Below, in pieces: positions 34,226 to 42,697 of a DNA stretch of 64,000 bases. This DNA comes from Cupriavidus sp. WKF15. GTDB lineage: Bacteria; Pseudomonadota; Gammaproteobacteria; Burkholderiales; Burkholderiaceae. A model generated the notes under the pieces. The model was given only the letters and a program-made list of their open reading frames with translations, searched no databases and was not told the DNA's origin. The stretch lies in NCBI RefSeq assembly GCF_029278605.1, contig NZ_CP119573.1, positions 2,480,001-2,544,000 of the forward strand. Direction: 5' to 3'. How positions within the stretch are numbered: position 1 is the stretch's first letter; each line of letters begins with the position of its first letter. A program made the position numbers and the translations under genes.

Positions 34226-35302
34226 ATGAGCAACTACTACGATGACGAGCGCGAACGCGGCAGGCAGTGGGACGATGACGACTGGCAACCCGAATCGGGA
34301 CGCGAAACATGGCAATCCGAGCGCATGCGCCGGCGGATGACGCCGGGGCAGACCAGTTATGGCGGACCGGCGCGGCAGAGAGGCGGCGAGCCCGAGGCAT
34401 ACCGCAGGTGGTCCGACGAGCGCTATGGACGCCAGGATACCGACGACAGGTACCGCGAATATGGCGCGGCGCGTCGCCCGGACTACCCGACACGCGGGCG
34501 CTATGGCGACCGCTACGGCAGCAGCGACCAGGGAAGCTACGAGACCCAGGCGTCTTACCGCGGCGGCGATCGCGGGGACGAGGGCGGCCGCTATGGCAGC
34601 GACCTGCGTGCTGGCATGAACGGTGGCTACGGCTGGGAGCGCGCCAGGGAATGGCGGCGCGATCCGCAGGCCTGGCAGCGCGACGACAGATACGCCGAGC
34701 GTGAATGGCGCCGAAGCACGGAACGCGCGCGCGCATCGGACCGCGGCGAGGGCGGCCGGGACACCTACTTCAGCGACCTGCGCAGCGACACCCGCTACTG
34801 GACCGATCCGGACGACGAGCGGCTGGAAGACCGGCGCTACGGCCGGCACTATAGCCGTGAAGCGGCGCAGCGGCGCGGCTGGGAGGTCGACAACGGTCGC
34901 GACGACAATCGCGACGACGATGAACATGGCACGCTGTACAACCTTGGGCGCCGCATCGGCGAAGCCGTGGGCGACTGGTTCGGCACCTCCGAACGGCACG
35001 AGCGTCCCACTGGCCCGCGTGGCTACCAGCGCACCGACGAGCGCATCCGCGACCATATCTGCGAGCGCCTGAGCTACGCGCGGCGCCTCGACGTCAGCGA
35101 TGTCAGTGTCGATGTCAAGGACGGCGTGGTGACGCTGTCCGGCACGGTGAACAGCCGCAGCCAGAAGTACTACATCGAAGAACTGGTGGATGACACCTAT
35201 GGCGTCCGCGAAGTCAACAACGACATCCACGTGCGCCGCGATGCCGGCAGCCCGTCGCAACCGGGCAGCGGCGAGGTGACGGGCAGCACCTGGCGGGCCT
35301 GA
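34226..35302 (+). CDS. BON-domain protein with a long charged N-terminus
   Basis: This 358-residue protein has two parts. Residues 1-270 are highly charged and low-complexity, rich in R, D, G and Y (for example YYDDERERGRQWDDDDW, and many RYG repeats). The C-terminal 80 residues are a BON domain: ERIRDHICERLSYARRLDVS, DVKDGVVTLSGTVNSRSQKY, EELVDDTYGVREVNNDIHV. BON domains bind membranes or other envelope proteins and are common in osmotic-stress proteins. No signal peptide is seen at the chosen start, MSNYYDDE. The disordered part resembles those found in other Burkholderiaceae BON proteins. Confidence 0.87.
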   Translation: MSNYYDDERERGRQWDDDDWQPESGRETWQSERMRRRMTPGQTSYGGPARQRGGEPEAYRRWSDERYGRQDTDDRYREYGAARRPDYPTRGRYGDRYGSSDQGSYETQASYRGGDRGDEGGRYGSDLRAGMNGGYGWERAREWRRDPQAWQRDDRYAEREWRRSTERARASDRGEGGRDTYFSDLRSDTRYWTDPDDERLEDRRYGRHYSREAAQRRGWEVDNGRDDNRDDDEHGTLYNLGRRIGEAVGDWFGTSERHERPTGPRGYQRTDERIRDHICERLSYARRLDVSDVSVDVKDGVVTLSGTVNSRSQKYYIEELVDDTYGVREVNNDIHVRRDAGSPSQPGSGEVTGSTWRA

Positions 35303-35344
35303 CCCGGGAGCCGGTCGCCGATGCCGCTAATGCGCGGCGTCCCC

Positions 35345-35382
35345 AGGACCAGGTGCTGGCGCTGCAACGTCAGCCTGGTCCT
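35345..35382. terminator. Hairpin terminator after the BON gene
   Basis: AGGACCAGG (35345-35353) and CCTGGTCCT (35374-35382) form a perfect 9-bp stem with a 20-base loop, followed by TGTT on the plus strand. It lies between the BON gene and the convergent SRPBCC gene, so it can serve both. Confidence 0.7.
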
Positions 35383-35411
35383 TGTTGCGCTTCGCCGGCT
35401 CGCGTCTGCCG

Positions 35412-35816
35412 CTAGCGCGCTTCGACATGCTTCTTGAAATTGTTCAGGATGCTCTGCCACCCGCTTTGCTGTTGCTCGACCGGATACTGGGATTCGGCAT
35501 CGAAACTCACGCGCACCGTAACGCCCTGCGGCGCATCCGAGAATTCAACCTGCGCGGTCCGGTCGCCAAAGGCATACTCGATCAGCTGGTGTTCCACGAT
35601 CTTCGTGTAGGTTCCCGCAAAATCGAACCCCATGCTGCCATCCTTCGCTTCCATCCGCGAGGAGAAGGCGCCGCCAACCCGCAGGTCGACCGTGGCGGCA
35701 GTGGTATGCCAGTCGTCGGAAGCGGCATTCCATTGCATGATGTCTGCCGGCGTTGTATAGGCTCGCCACACCTTCTCCATGGGGGCTGCCACGGCGGCTT
35801 CTACCTTGATCTTCAT
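35412..35816 (-). CDS. SRPBCC / AHSA1-type protein
   Basis: This 134-residue single-domain START-like protein matches the AHSA1 (activator of Hsp90-like) family. It has IKVEAAVAAPMEKVWRAYTTP, QWNAASDDWHTTAATVDLRVGG in order, SRMEAKDGSMGFDFAGTY, and the C-terminal QSGWQSILNNFKKHVEAR. These domains bind hydrophobic ligands in a helix-grip fold. In bacteria the role is usually unknown. It is convergent with the BON gene and upstream of the amino-acid permease gene on the same strand. Confidence 0.92.
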   Translation of the reverse strand: MKIKVEAAVAAPMEKVWRAYTTPADIMQWNAASDDWHTTAATVDLRVGGAFSSRMEAKDGSMGFDFAGTYTKIVEHQLIEYAFGDRTAQVEFSDAPQGVTVRVSFDAESQYPVEQQQSGWQSILNNFKKHVEAR

Positions 35817-35991
35817 AGTCTCCCCTGATTAGTCAATCTTGCTCCGTCATGCGCCCCGCCGGAGATGTCGAGCGGGTGGTGATCGTCTCACCTTCCGAGC
35901 TGGTTCAGCGGTGCATAGTACCTCGACTCGCGCCAGTCTGGCACTGTATCCCTGGCGGGTTCCGGGACCGGCGAGCACGGCAAACGGTGAC

Positions 35992-37386
35992 TCACGCCGC
36001 GGGCGTCGTCCGGATATTTTTGCCATTCAGCAGCAGCGGGATGGCCCCGATGGCAATGCCTCCCATGCCGACCACATTGGTGACCCAGTCAAAGGTCGGA
36101 ATGCTGTAGAGCGCGATGAAGAACAGGAATATCCCGCTCGCCGATGGCCAGATGACGTGGCTCACGGCAAGCCACGGTCCGCGCACCAGCATCTTGCGGT
36201 AGTACCAGCCACAGGCGAGTCCGGTCAGCCCGAGATAGAAACAGATCTGGAAGCCGATGGCGGTGATCGAATCGCGCAGGATGACGTTGATCGTCGGCAG
36301 ATAGGACGACATGAACAGCAGCGCGAGTCCCGTGATCCAGATGAAGAAGATCGCGATGTACGGCGTGCGCCAGCGCGGATGCAGGCGCGCAAAGCGGGGA
36401 TGGAGGGCGCCATCGCGGCTCTTGGCAAAGAGGGTTCGCGTGAACTGCAGGATCTGCGTCTCGACCGTGCCAACCGTGCTCAGCAAGACCGCGATGATCG
36501 CGACATAGCCCCACGCGGGCCCGAAGAGCTTCTCCGCGATGGCGAAGATGATGTTGGTGTTGTAGTGCTGGATCTCCGCATCCGACAGGCCGATCAGCGT
36601 GATGACGATAAAGACGAGGAAGAACGCCATCAGGAACACCATTGACCAGAACGCGGCACGGCCCGGGATGCGGTTCGCGTCCCGCGTCTCTTCGCTCAGG
36701 TTCATGGTCACGTCCCAGCCATAGAAGAAGAAGATCGCCACCAGGGCGCCGTTGGCGAACAGCTTTGGCGAGAATGCGAAGGGCGAGAACCACTCCAGCG
36801 AGAACGGGTGTTGCGGCGCGCGCGGGAACATGAAGAAGCTCGCGACGATGATCGCGAGCAGGATGACGCCTTCGATGACCGTCATCAGCACTTGCACGTA
36901 GCTGGTCAGCTTGATGCCCTTGACCACGATCGCGCTCACCACCGTGAGCCACGCGGCCGCGATCAGCGTCACGTAGTGCACGTTATTCATCTTTGGCCGG
37001 TCGAAGATGAGCAGCGTGGCGTTGGCTGCCGGGATCATGGCGGAAACCATGAACACGCAGCACAGCACCAGCAGCGCCCAGCCGGCAAAGAAGCCCAGCG
37101 TGCGCCCGAACACCATGCTCACCCACGAGTAGGAGGTGCCGGCGCTCACCAGGGCGCGGTTCATGTTGATGAATGCATACGCAATGCCGAACATGACGAG
37201 ACCGCACACCAGGATGCTCGCCGGCGCAAGCGTGCCGGCCGTCCCGATGATCGTCGAAGTCGTGATCTCGACGCTGTAGGCAGGCGCCGTGCCGGCGATG
37301 CCCATGATCACCGACTCGACGATGCCCAGCGAATCGGCATTGAGCTTGGAGGGTTCGTCCATGGGCGTGCGACTCGCGGTCGGCAT
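35992..37386 (-). CDS. APC-family amino acid/amine permease
   Basis: The 464-residue integral membrane protein has about 12 helices. The N-terminal region contains VESVIMGIAGTAPAYSVEITTST, equivalent to the unwound helix-1 substrate site of APC carriers. NMNRALVSAGTSYSWVSMVFG and VAIFFFYGWDVTMNLSEETRD follow, the latter matching the conserved GW-(D/E)-EET region. Such carriers import or exchange amino acids and polyamines. The substrate cannot be assigned. I retain the first ATG; MDEPSKL, eight codons in, is an alternative. Confidence 0.92.
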   Translation of the reverse strand: MPTASRTPMDEPSKLNADSLGIVESVIMGIAGTAPAYSVEITTSTIIGTAGTLAPASILVCGLVMFGIAYAFINMNRALVSAGTSYSWVSMVFGRTLGFFAGWALLVLCCVFMVSAMIPAANATLLIFDRPKMNNVHYVTLIAAAWLTVVSAIVVKGIKLTSYVQVLMTVIEGVILLAIIVASFFMFPRAPQHPFSLEWFSPFAFSPKLFANGALVAIFFFYGWDVTMNLSEETRDANRIPGRAAFWSMVFLMAFFLVFIVITLIGLSDAEIQHYNTNIIFAIAEKLFGPAWGYVAIIAVLLSTVGTVETQILQFTRTLFAKSRDGALHPRFARLHPRWRTPYIAIFFIWITGLALLFMSSYLPTINVILRDSITAIGFQICFYLGLTGLACGWYYRKMLVRGPWLAVSHVIWPSASGIFLFFIALYSIPTFDWVTNVVGMGGIAIGAIPLLLNGKNIRTTPAA

Positions 37387-37477
37387 TGATGGACCGACTT
37401 TTACTCCGTGCGGGGGGGACTGGCAAGAGGGATGGCGTCCGGCCGGGCGCAGCCCCCGCCCGCCAGCTGGCAGGCGC

Positions 37478-38398
37478 TCACGAGCGCGCCTGCTTCAGTG
37501 CGTCGATGCGCAGGCGATAGCTTTGCAGCAGGCAGGCCTTGTCGCTACACCGGTTACGGGAATCACGAAGCCAGTCGCGCTGATCCGCACGCAGCCGCGC
37601 CTTGTTCGCCGATGCCTTCAGCTTCTGCTCGTAAAGTCCCGCCAGCGCCTTATCGGCGCGGGCCAGTTCCGCATCGCCGCAAATCAGCTGGGCGGGAACG
37701 GAAATAAGCTGGCTGCAATCAAAACTGCGCATCAACGCTGCCTTTGCCTCGCTTTGCGTTTCCAGCAGCCCCGCCTTGCATAGCCCCTGCAAGGACCGGC
37801 AAGCGACATTGCGCCGGACCCACGCCATGTCTTGCGCACCATACTGCTTGACGAACTGATTGATGGCGGCGTGGCTCACCCCGCGTTGCATGGCGTTTGC
37901 CGCGATGATCTCGTTGCAAAGCGAGTCCGCTGCGTAGGTCTTCCCGTCGCGCCGGTAGCAGCTGTGAAACCCCAGTTGCCCGCTGCCAACGACGCTGCGT
38001 CGCTCGCCGGAAGCAAACAGGATGGAAGCGCAAGCGGACGCGCACCTGGCGTTATCCGGAACGGCAGTATAGACGCGGACCTTGTCCATGGCATCGACCA
38101 TCCGGAACGCGGCTTCGACATTCCCCCCTGGACTATTCAACACGAGAGGCACAAGTCCCTCGCGATCACGGCCGGCCATCCTGGCGACGGCAAGGAACCG
38201 GTCAGCGTCACCGTCCTGGATCTTCCCTGCGCCGATGATCATCTTCAGATCCAGCTGGGGTTGGTGGTAGATCTTGAATTCCATTCCCGACACCACACCC
38301 GGGGACACCAGCACGGCGAGACAAAGCCCGCGGAGCCAATCCCGGATCACGAGCCAAACCCCCACGCACTCCACTACTGGGTGCTCAGTGCTGCGCAT
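37478..38398 (-). CDS. ClpP-like periplasmic domain fused to an LprI-like domain
   Basis: The 306-residue protein combines two parts. Residues 40-225 resemble the ClpP/crotonase-like COG3904 family: VPLVLNSPGGNVEAAF (88-97) forms the oxyanion turn and CASACASILFASG (119-131) holds a candidate nucleophile serine near position 121, followed by GFHSCY. Residues about 229-306 resemble the LprI/DUF1311 lysozyme-inhibitor fold: DAELARADKALAGLYEQKL, ADQRDWLRDSRNRC, CLLQSYRLRIDALK. Eight or more cysteines suggest periplasmic disulfides, and an N-terminal hydrophobic stretch (LRGLCLAVLVSPGVVSG) can be a signal anchor. I use the start after the intergenic sequence, MRSTEHP. Confidence 0.8.
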   Translation of the reverse strand: MRSTEHPVVECVGVWLVIRDWLRGLCLAVLVSPGVVSGMEFKIYHQPQLDLKMIIGAGKIQDGDADRFLAVARMAGRDREGLVPLVLNSPGGNVEAAFRMVDAMDKVRVYTAVPDNARCASACASILFASGERRSVVGSGQLGFHSCYRRDGKTYAADSLCNEIIAANAMQRGVSHAAINQFVKQYGAQDMAWVRRNVACRSLQGLCKAGLLETQSEAKAALMRSFDCSQLISVPAQLICGDAELARADKALAGLYEQKLKASANKARLRADQRDWLRDSRNRCSDKACLLQSYRLRIDALKQARS

Positions 38399-38591
38399 AG
38401 AGTCTCCTCGAAATACGAAGGGAGCGAAGACTGGGAGCCGGCCCGCCATGGACGGCTCGGAGGGGTGGGGTCATCGGCAGTCCCTTGATCCAGATCAGAA
38501 TGATCTCCGGATAGAAGCATAGGGTTCAAGCACGAGGCTTCGATACGACGTGGCCTCAAAGGCGACCGAACTTAATCGATGGAGCCCCGCC

Positions 38592-39155
38592 ATGGCCACC
38601 GCGTTTTCCACCTGGCATGAAGACCATGTCCATTTCGCCCGGCTGCTTGACCTTCTGGAAAGCCAGGTCATCCTGTTCAACCGGGGGGAGCGGCCCAATT
38701 ACAGCCTGATGGGGATGATTATCCATTACATGCGAACGTTCGGTGATCGCATTCACCATCCGCGCGAGGATCTTGCCTACGAACGGCTGCTTGAACGGGA
38801 TCCTGACATGCGCCCCGTGGTCGGCCGTCTCCAGCAGGAGCACCGCGTGATTGCGACCGTCGGCGAAACGCTGCTGGAGCGTCTCAATGAAGCCGAGTGC
38901 GACACGATCAGTTCTCGCGCGGCACTGGAGGCGGCCGCGGCCATGTACCTTGTGTATTACCGCAATCATCTCTCGACCGAGGAGCGGTACGTCATGCCGC
39001 GCGCGGCGCAGTTGCTGACCCCGGAAGACTGGGATGCCGTCGACACCGCGGTGCCGGCCAGCGCAGATCCGCTCTTCGGGCAGGAGGTCCATCCGCGCTT
39101 CGCCATCCTTCGCGAGCAGATCGAGAGCGAGGCGCGCATGACCAGCCACGGCTAG
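38592..39155 (+). CDS. Hemerythrin-domain protein
   Basis: The 187-residue protein is a four-helix hemerythrin-like protein. Metal-site motifs visible are TWHEDHVHFARLLDLLE, HYMRTFGDRIHHPREDLAYE, QEHRVIATVGETLL and YYRNHLSTEERYVMP. The histidine and glutamate pattern fits a di-iron site that binds O2, NO or other small ligands. Such proteins often sense or buffer oxygen or nitric oxide. I start at MATAFSTW because the conserved helix A begins there; the codon before it is preceded by CGATGGAGCCCCGCC. It stands alone between two minus-strand genes. Confidence 0.92.
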   Translation: MATAFSTWHEDHVHFARLLDLLESQVILFNRGERPNYSLMGMIIHYMRTFGDRIHHPREDLAYERLLERDPDMRPVVGRLQQEHRVIATVGETLLERLNEAECDTISSRAALEAAAAMYLVYYRNHLSTEERYVMPRAAQLLTPEDWDAVDTAVPASADPLFGQEVHPRFAILREQIESEARMTSHG

Positions 39156-39181
39156 AGACCTACGACGGCAGAGTGACGCCG

Positions 39182-39970
39182 CTACGAGCTACCCTGGTCC
39201 TTCGGCCAGAACGTGATCCGGATCTCGGGCGGGGCGACACCGTTCTCGTCGCGCGGCAACGGGTCGGAGAGCGTCACCGCGCGCAGGACGGCGTTGTCCC
39301 AGCCGGAATTGCCGCTTGACTTGGCCAGCCTGGCGGACAGGATCGATCCGTCGGGTGCCATGCGCACGGCGACGACGGCGGCCGGATTGCCGTTGATATC
39401 CTCTGCGAAGATGATGTTCGGCTTGACCCGCTGGCGCACGCGCTCGGCATAAGCGGAAGAAGGCTTCCCGGAAGTACCGGTGCCGGTACTCGCGTTGGCA
39501 CCCCCCGCCTGCGCGCGCAAGCGCGACAGTTCGCTGGCCCGTTCGGCATTGGCGGCCTGTCGCTGCGCTTCCTGTGCCTCCCGCTGCGCGGCCTTGCGGG
39601 CGGCCTCGGCGCGCGCCTGCGCATCGTGTTGCGCCTTCTCTTGTGCCTTTTCCCTGGCCTTCTGTTCGTCCTGGGCCGCGCGCTCGGCCTTGCGCGCCTT
39701 TTCCTGCAGCGCGATATCGGCGTTCTCTTGTTCGACCGGCTTCACGCTCGGCGCCGGTTTGACTTCCGGCTGACTCTCGGGCTGACTCTGCACGGCCTCC
39801 GGGATGGGGTCCCACATTTCGGCGGAAACCCCTTCCGGCGCCGTGCTGCGCCAATGCACGCCGTAATAAAGCAGCGCCCCCAGCAGCAGGTGCATGAACA
39901 AGGCTGCCAGGAAGCAAATCAAGGTCCCCCGTTCCCGCACGGGCTGAAAGGGAAATGCACCGGTCTGCAT
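39182..39970 (-). CDS. TolA/TonB-like envelope protein
   Basis: The 262-residue protein has an N-terminal anchor helix (TLICFLAALFMHLLLGALLYYG), a proline- and then charged coiled-coil region (long runs of KARKAERAAQDEQ type, residues about 85-150) and a C-terminal TolA/TonB domain: YAERVRQRVKPNIIFAEDING, VVAVRMAPDGSILSARLAKSSG, and WDNAVLRAVTLSDPLP. TolA links the inner-membrane TolQR motor to the outer membrane. None of tolQ, tolR or tolB is here, so it is an orphan or paralogue. A short open-reading gap separates it from the hemerythrin gene. Confidence 0.9.
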   Translation of the reverse strand: MQTGAFPFQPVRERGTLICFLAALFMHLLLGALLYYGVHWRSTAPEGVSAEMWDPIPEAVQSQPESQPEVKPAPSVKPVEQENADIALQEKARKAERAAQDEQKAREKAQEKAQHDAQARAEAARKAAQREAQEAQRQAANAERASELSRLRAQAGGANASTGTGTSGKPSSAYAERVRQRVKPNIIFAEDINGNPAAVVAVRMAPDGSILSARLAKSSGNSGWDNAVLRAVTLSDPLPRDENGVAPPEIRITFWPKDQGSS

Positions 39971-40215
39971 GGATCACCTGCCTCGCCGCTGTTCGCCGTC
40001 GGGATGGCCCGCCATCTCCTACGATGCGACGTGCGCGCCCGGCCAGTCCGGCTTCCGTTTAGGCGATAAAGCAGGACAGGCCCGAAGGGCCGCACCCCCA
40101 GACACAAGTACATTCTACGAAGTGCAGCGCAAGAGGGGGAGTGATCCGGATAGCCGGCGAAGCCAGGGCCGGGACCGGTCGCCGGCGCGCCAGGCAGGCC
40201 GCCGGCCGGGCGTGG

Positions 40216-40386
40216 CTATGAAGGGTCTTTGGTGCGAGTGCGGGACACGGCAGCCATGATGCCGAGGCCGAGGATGACCAGGCATGCAATGCCGATATAG
40301 ACCGAGGCCAGGCCCGCGACCGACAGTCCCCAGGCGATCCCGCCCACCAGCACCAGCAATCCGATCAGATAGAGCGCGAATGACAT
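40216..40386 (-). CDS. Small hydrophobic membrane protein (56 aa)
   Basis: Translation gives MSFALYLIGLLVLVGGIAWG, then LSVAGLASVYIGIACLVILG and LGIMAAVSRTRTKDPS. Two membrane helices are evident. The ATG follows GGAGAAACCTT, a good ribosome site, and the frame is closed by TAG. Proteins of this size and pattern are common and uncharacterised in Burkholderiaceae. It lies between the TolA-like and MFS genes. Confidence 0.78.
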   Translation of the reverse strand: MSFALYLIGLLVLVGGIAWGLSVAGLASVYIGIACLVILGLGIMAAVSRTRTKDPS

Positions 40387-40696
40387 AAGGTTTCTCCGGC
40401 AGTGAGTCGGATAAGGTCAATGTAGATCCCGGTGTATCGCTGGGGCATCGGAGGCCGGCGCGCCGGCGCGTAGGCGGGTTCTGACTTCCGGTGTGCCGCA
40501 ACCGCCACGCAGGCGCTGCCGCGCGCGCTTTCGCCGGACTGCGTGCGGCGCATCAGGCACTGTCTGCAGGAAATGACGTTTTCCGTCACAATGCGGCCTC
40601 GCGCTGCGCCGGAGCGCGCTGGCAACGCATGAGGCGGGACGCAGAATCCCGCCCGCCAGCGAGCAGCGACTGGAACAACAAGACTTCGCGCTCCCC
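40387..40696. other. Intergenic region upstream of the MFS exporter
   Basis: No convincing gene lies here. An inverted repeat TGACG-TTTTC-CGTCA (40574-40588) is followed by CACAAT, a possible operator and -10 element. GGCGGGA (40633-40639) and TCCCGCC (40647-40653) form a short hairpin in the leader of the MFS gene. Confidence 0.5.
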
Positions 40697-41935
40697 ATGA
40701 CGGCTCCGCACGGCACACCCGATACGCTCCCCGCTTTCTGCAGCAACCCGACCCTCGCGCCCGCCCAAAGCCGCCGCGCCCTGCTCGCGCTCGGCGTGGG
40801 CAGCTTCGGCATTGGCACCGGCGAATTTGTGATCATGGGCCTGCTGCCCGACGCCGCGCGCGATCTGGCCATCTCGATCCCGCAGGCCGGCCACCTGATC
40901 AGCGCCTATGCGCTGGGCGTGGTCATCGGCGCCCCGCTGCTCGCCGTGCTGGGCGCGCGCTGGCCGCGGCGCAACCTGCTGATCGCACTGATGGCCGCCT
41001 TCGCCGCCGGCAATTTCGCCAGCGCGGCCGCGCCCGCCTACGCCTCCATGCTGATTGCGCGGCTGCTGACCGGCTTTCCGCACGGCACCTACTTTGGCGT
41101 GGCAGCCCTGGTGGCGGCCGGCCTGGTCGCTCGCGAGCGCCGTGCCCAGGCGGTCGGGCTGGTCATGCTGGGGCTGACGGTGGCGACGCTGGTGGGCGTG
41201 CCGATTGCCGCTACCGTCGGCACCTGGCTGGGCTGGCGCGCGGCGTTCCTGATCGTGGGATCCATCGGCGCGCTCACGGCCTGGCTGGTGTGGTGCTGGG
41301 TGCCGTTCTTCCCGGGCGATCGCCGCGCGAGCCCCCTGCGCGAGCTGACGGCGTTGCGGCGCAAGCAGGTATGGTTGACGCTCGGCATCGGCGCCATCGG
41401 CTTTGGCGGCATGTTCGCCGTATTCAGCTACATCAAGCCCACCATGCTCGAAGTGGCACAGTTGCCGGCAAGCGCCATCCCGGTGGTCCTGGCGCTGTTC
41501 GGCGTGGGCATGGTCGCCGGCAACCTGGCCGGGGCCTGGCTGGCGGACAAGGCCCTGACACCGACCATCGGCGGCGTGCTGGCGTGGTCCGCGCTGGTGC
41601 TGGGCGCGTTCACCGTGACGGCGCCGCATCCGTGGCTGGCCAGCGCCAATGTGCTGCTGATCGGTACTGTCGTGGCACTGGGGCCGGCGCTGCAGATCCG
41701 CCTGATGGACGTGGCAGGCGACGCCCAGACCCTGGCCGCCGCCCTCAATCACTCGGCGTTCAATCTGGCCAATGCGCTGGGCGCCTGGCTTGGCGGCGTG
41801 AGCATCGCTGCCGGGCTGGGCTGGACTTCTACCGGCTGGGTCGGCGCGCTGCTGGCGGTGGGCGGCCTGGCAGTGTTTGCCTGGTCGGCGCTGGCCATGC
41901 AGCGCGGCGGCGCGACCCTGCCGCAGGCTTCCTGA
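40697..41935 (+). CDS. MFS exporter (DHA1/AraJ-like)
   Basis: The 412-residue protein has 12 helices and the DHA1 (sugar/drug efflux) pattern. It has LALGVGSFGIGTGEFVIMGLLP at the N-terminus, GVVIGAPLLAVLGARWPRRNLL with motif A, GFPHGTYFGVAALVAA and VGLVMLGLTVATLVGVP. Relatives in E. coli, AraJ and YdhP, export sugars or arabinose-like compounds. The next gene, a probable 2-oxoglutarate oxygenase, starts 3 bp after this stop, so the two are coupled and perhaps act on the same small molecule. Confidence 0.94.
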   Translation: MTAPHGTPDTLPAFCSNPTLAPAQSRRALLALGVGSFGIGTGEFVIMGLLPDAARDLAISIPQAGHLISAYALGVVIGAPLLAVLGARWPRRNLLIALMAAFAAGNFASAAAPAYASMLIARLLTGFPHGTYFGVAALVAAGLVARERRAQAVGLVMLGLTVATLVGVPIAATVGTWLGWRAAFLIVGSIGALTAWLVWCWVPFFPGDRRASPLRELTALRRKQVWLTLGIGAIGFGGMFAVFSYIKPTMLEVAQLPASAIPVVLALFGVGMVAGNLAGAWLADKALTPTIGGVLAWSALVLGAFTVTAPHPWLASANVLLIGTVVALGPALQIRLMDVAGDAQTLAAALNHSAFNLANALGAWLGGVSIAAGLGWTSTGWVGALLAVGGLAVFAWSALAMQRGGATLPQAS

Positions 41936-41938
41936 TCC

Positions 41939-42667
41939 ATGCCGCCACGTTCCGCGGACGCCCTGACGTCATTCTTCTGGAGCGGCGACGCCATCCGCAG
42001 CCGGAGCGTGAGCGGGATCGTGCTGTCCGGCACACTCGACGTTCCGGAGCCGCCGGCGCGGCTGCTCGCCGATTGGGCCAGGGAAATATCGTCGCGCCAT
42101 ATGACCCTGGACGTGGGAGATGTCGAGGTCATGCCGCTTGCCCGCGCGCGGGCGCGATGGCCCGAGTACTCGCACTGCGTGCGGGCCGTGGCCGACTGGA
42201 CGAGCAGGCTCGGGCTGCCCGGCGTACTCGCCTCCAGCGAGGTTGCCCTGATGGTCTGCCGCGGCGCGCGGTATCACCACGACGGCGAGCAGTATGGCGG
42301 CGCGGCCTTCTGCAACCTGTTCCTGAGCGAAGACAAGGGCCAGGACGTACATCTCCCGGCACTGGACCTGCGCATCCCGCTGCGCCGCGGTACGGCCCTG
42401 GTATTCGACACCTGCCAGCCTCACGGCGTGATTCGACGCGGCAGCCATGGCTTTGACGAGGCCGACTTCCCGGGCGACCAGGATTGCACCCAGCTATTCC
42501 TGACCTGGGAGCTTCCCATCGAGGATGCCCATGTCGCACGCGCGCTCGATATCGCCTTCGACACCGCCCCGTCCGCCTCGGCCACCATGAGCGAGGAGCA
42601 AGTCTGGCTGCATGGCGAACGGGTCAGCGTCCGCCAGGAGTCGGGGCGGTGGCGCCGCGCTGACTAG
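41939..42667 (+). CDS. Probable 2-oxoglutarate/Fe(II)-dependent oxygenase
   Basis: The 242-residue protein has a double-stranded beta-helix signature. RYHHDGEQYGG offers an H-x-D pair, LFLSEDKGQDVHL and LRIPLRRGTALVFD follow as strands, and TCQPHGVIRRGS gives the distal histidine and an arginine that could bind 2-oxoglutarate. I do not recognise a named subfamily. It begins 3 bp downstream of the MFS exporter stop. An oxygenase beside an exporter could modify a compound before export or oxidise a toxic one; that is inference. Confidence 0.65.
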   Translation: MPPRSADALTSFFWSGDAIRSRSVSGIVLSGTLDVPEPPARLLADWAREISSRHMTLDVGDVEVMPLARARARWPEYSHCVRAVADWTSRLGLPGVLASSEVALMVCRGARYHHDGEQYGGAAFCNLFLSEDKGQDVHLPALDLRIPLRRGTALVFDTCQPHGVIRRGSHGFDEADFPGDQDCTQLFLTWELPIEDAHVARALDIAFDTAPSASATMSEEQVWLHGERVSVRQESGRWRRAD

Positions 42668-42697
42668 GCAATCCAGGCCGGGGCCGAGCCGCGCCGG

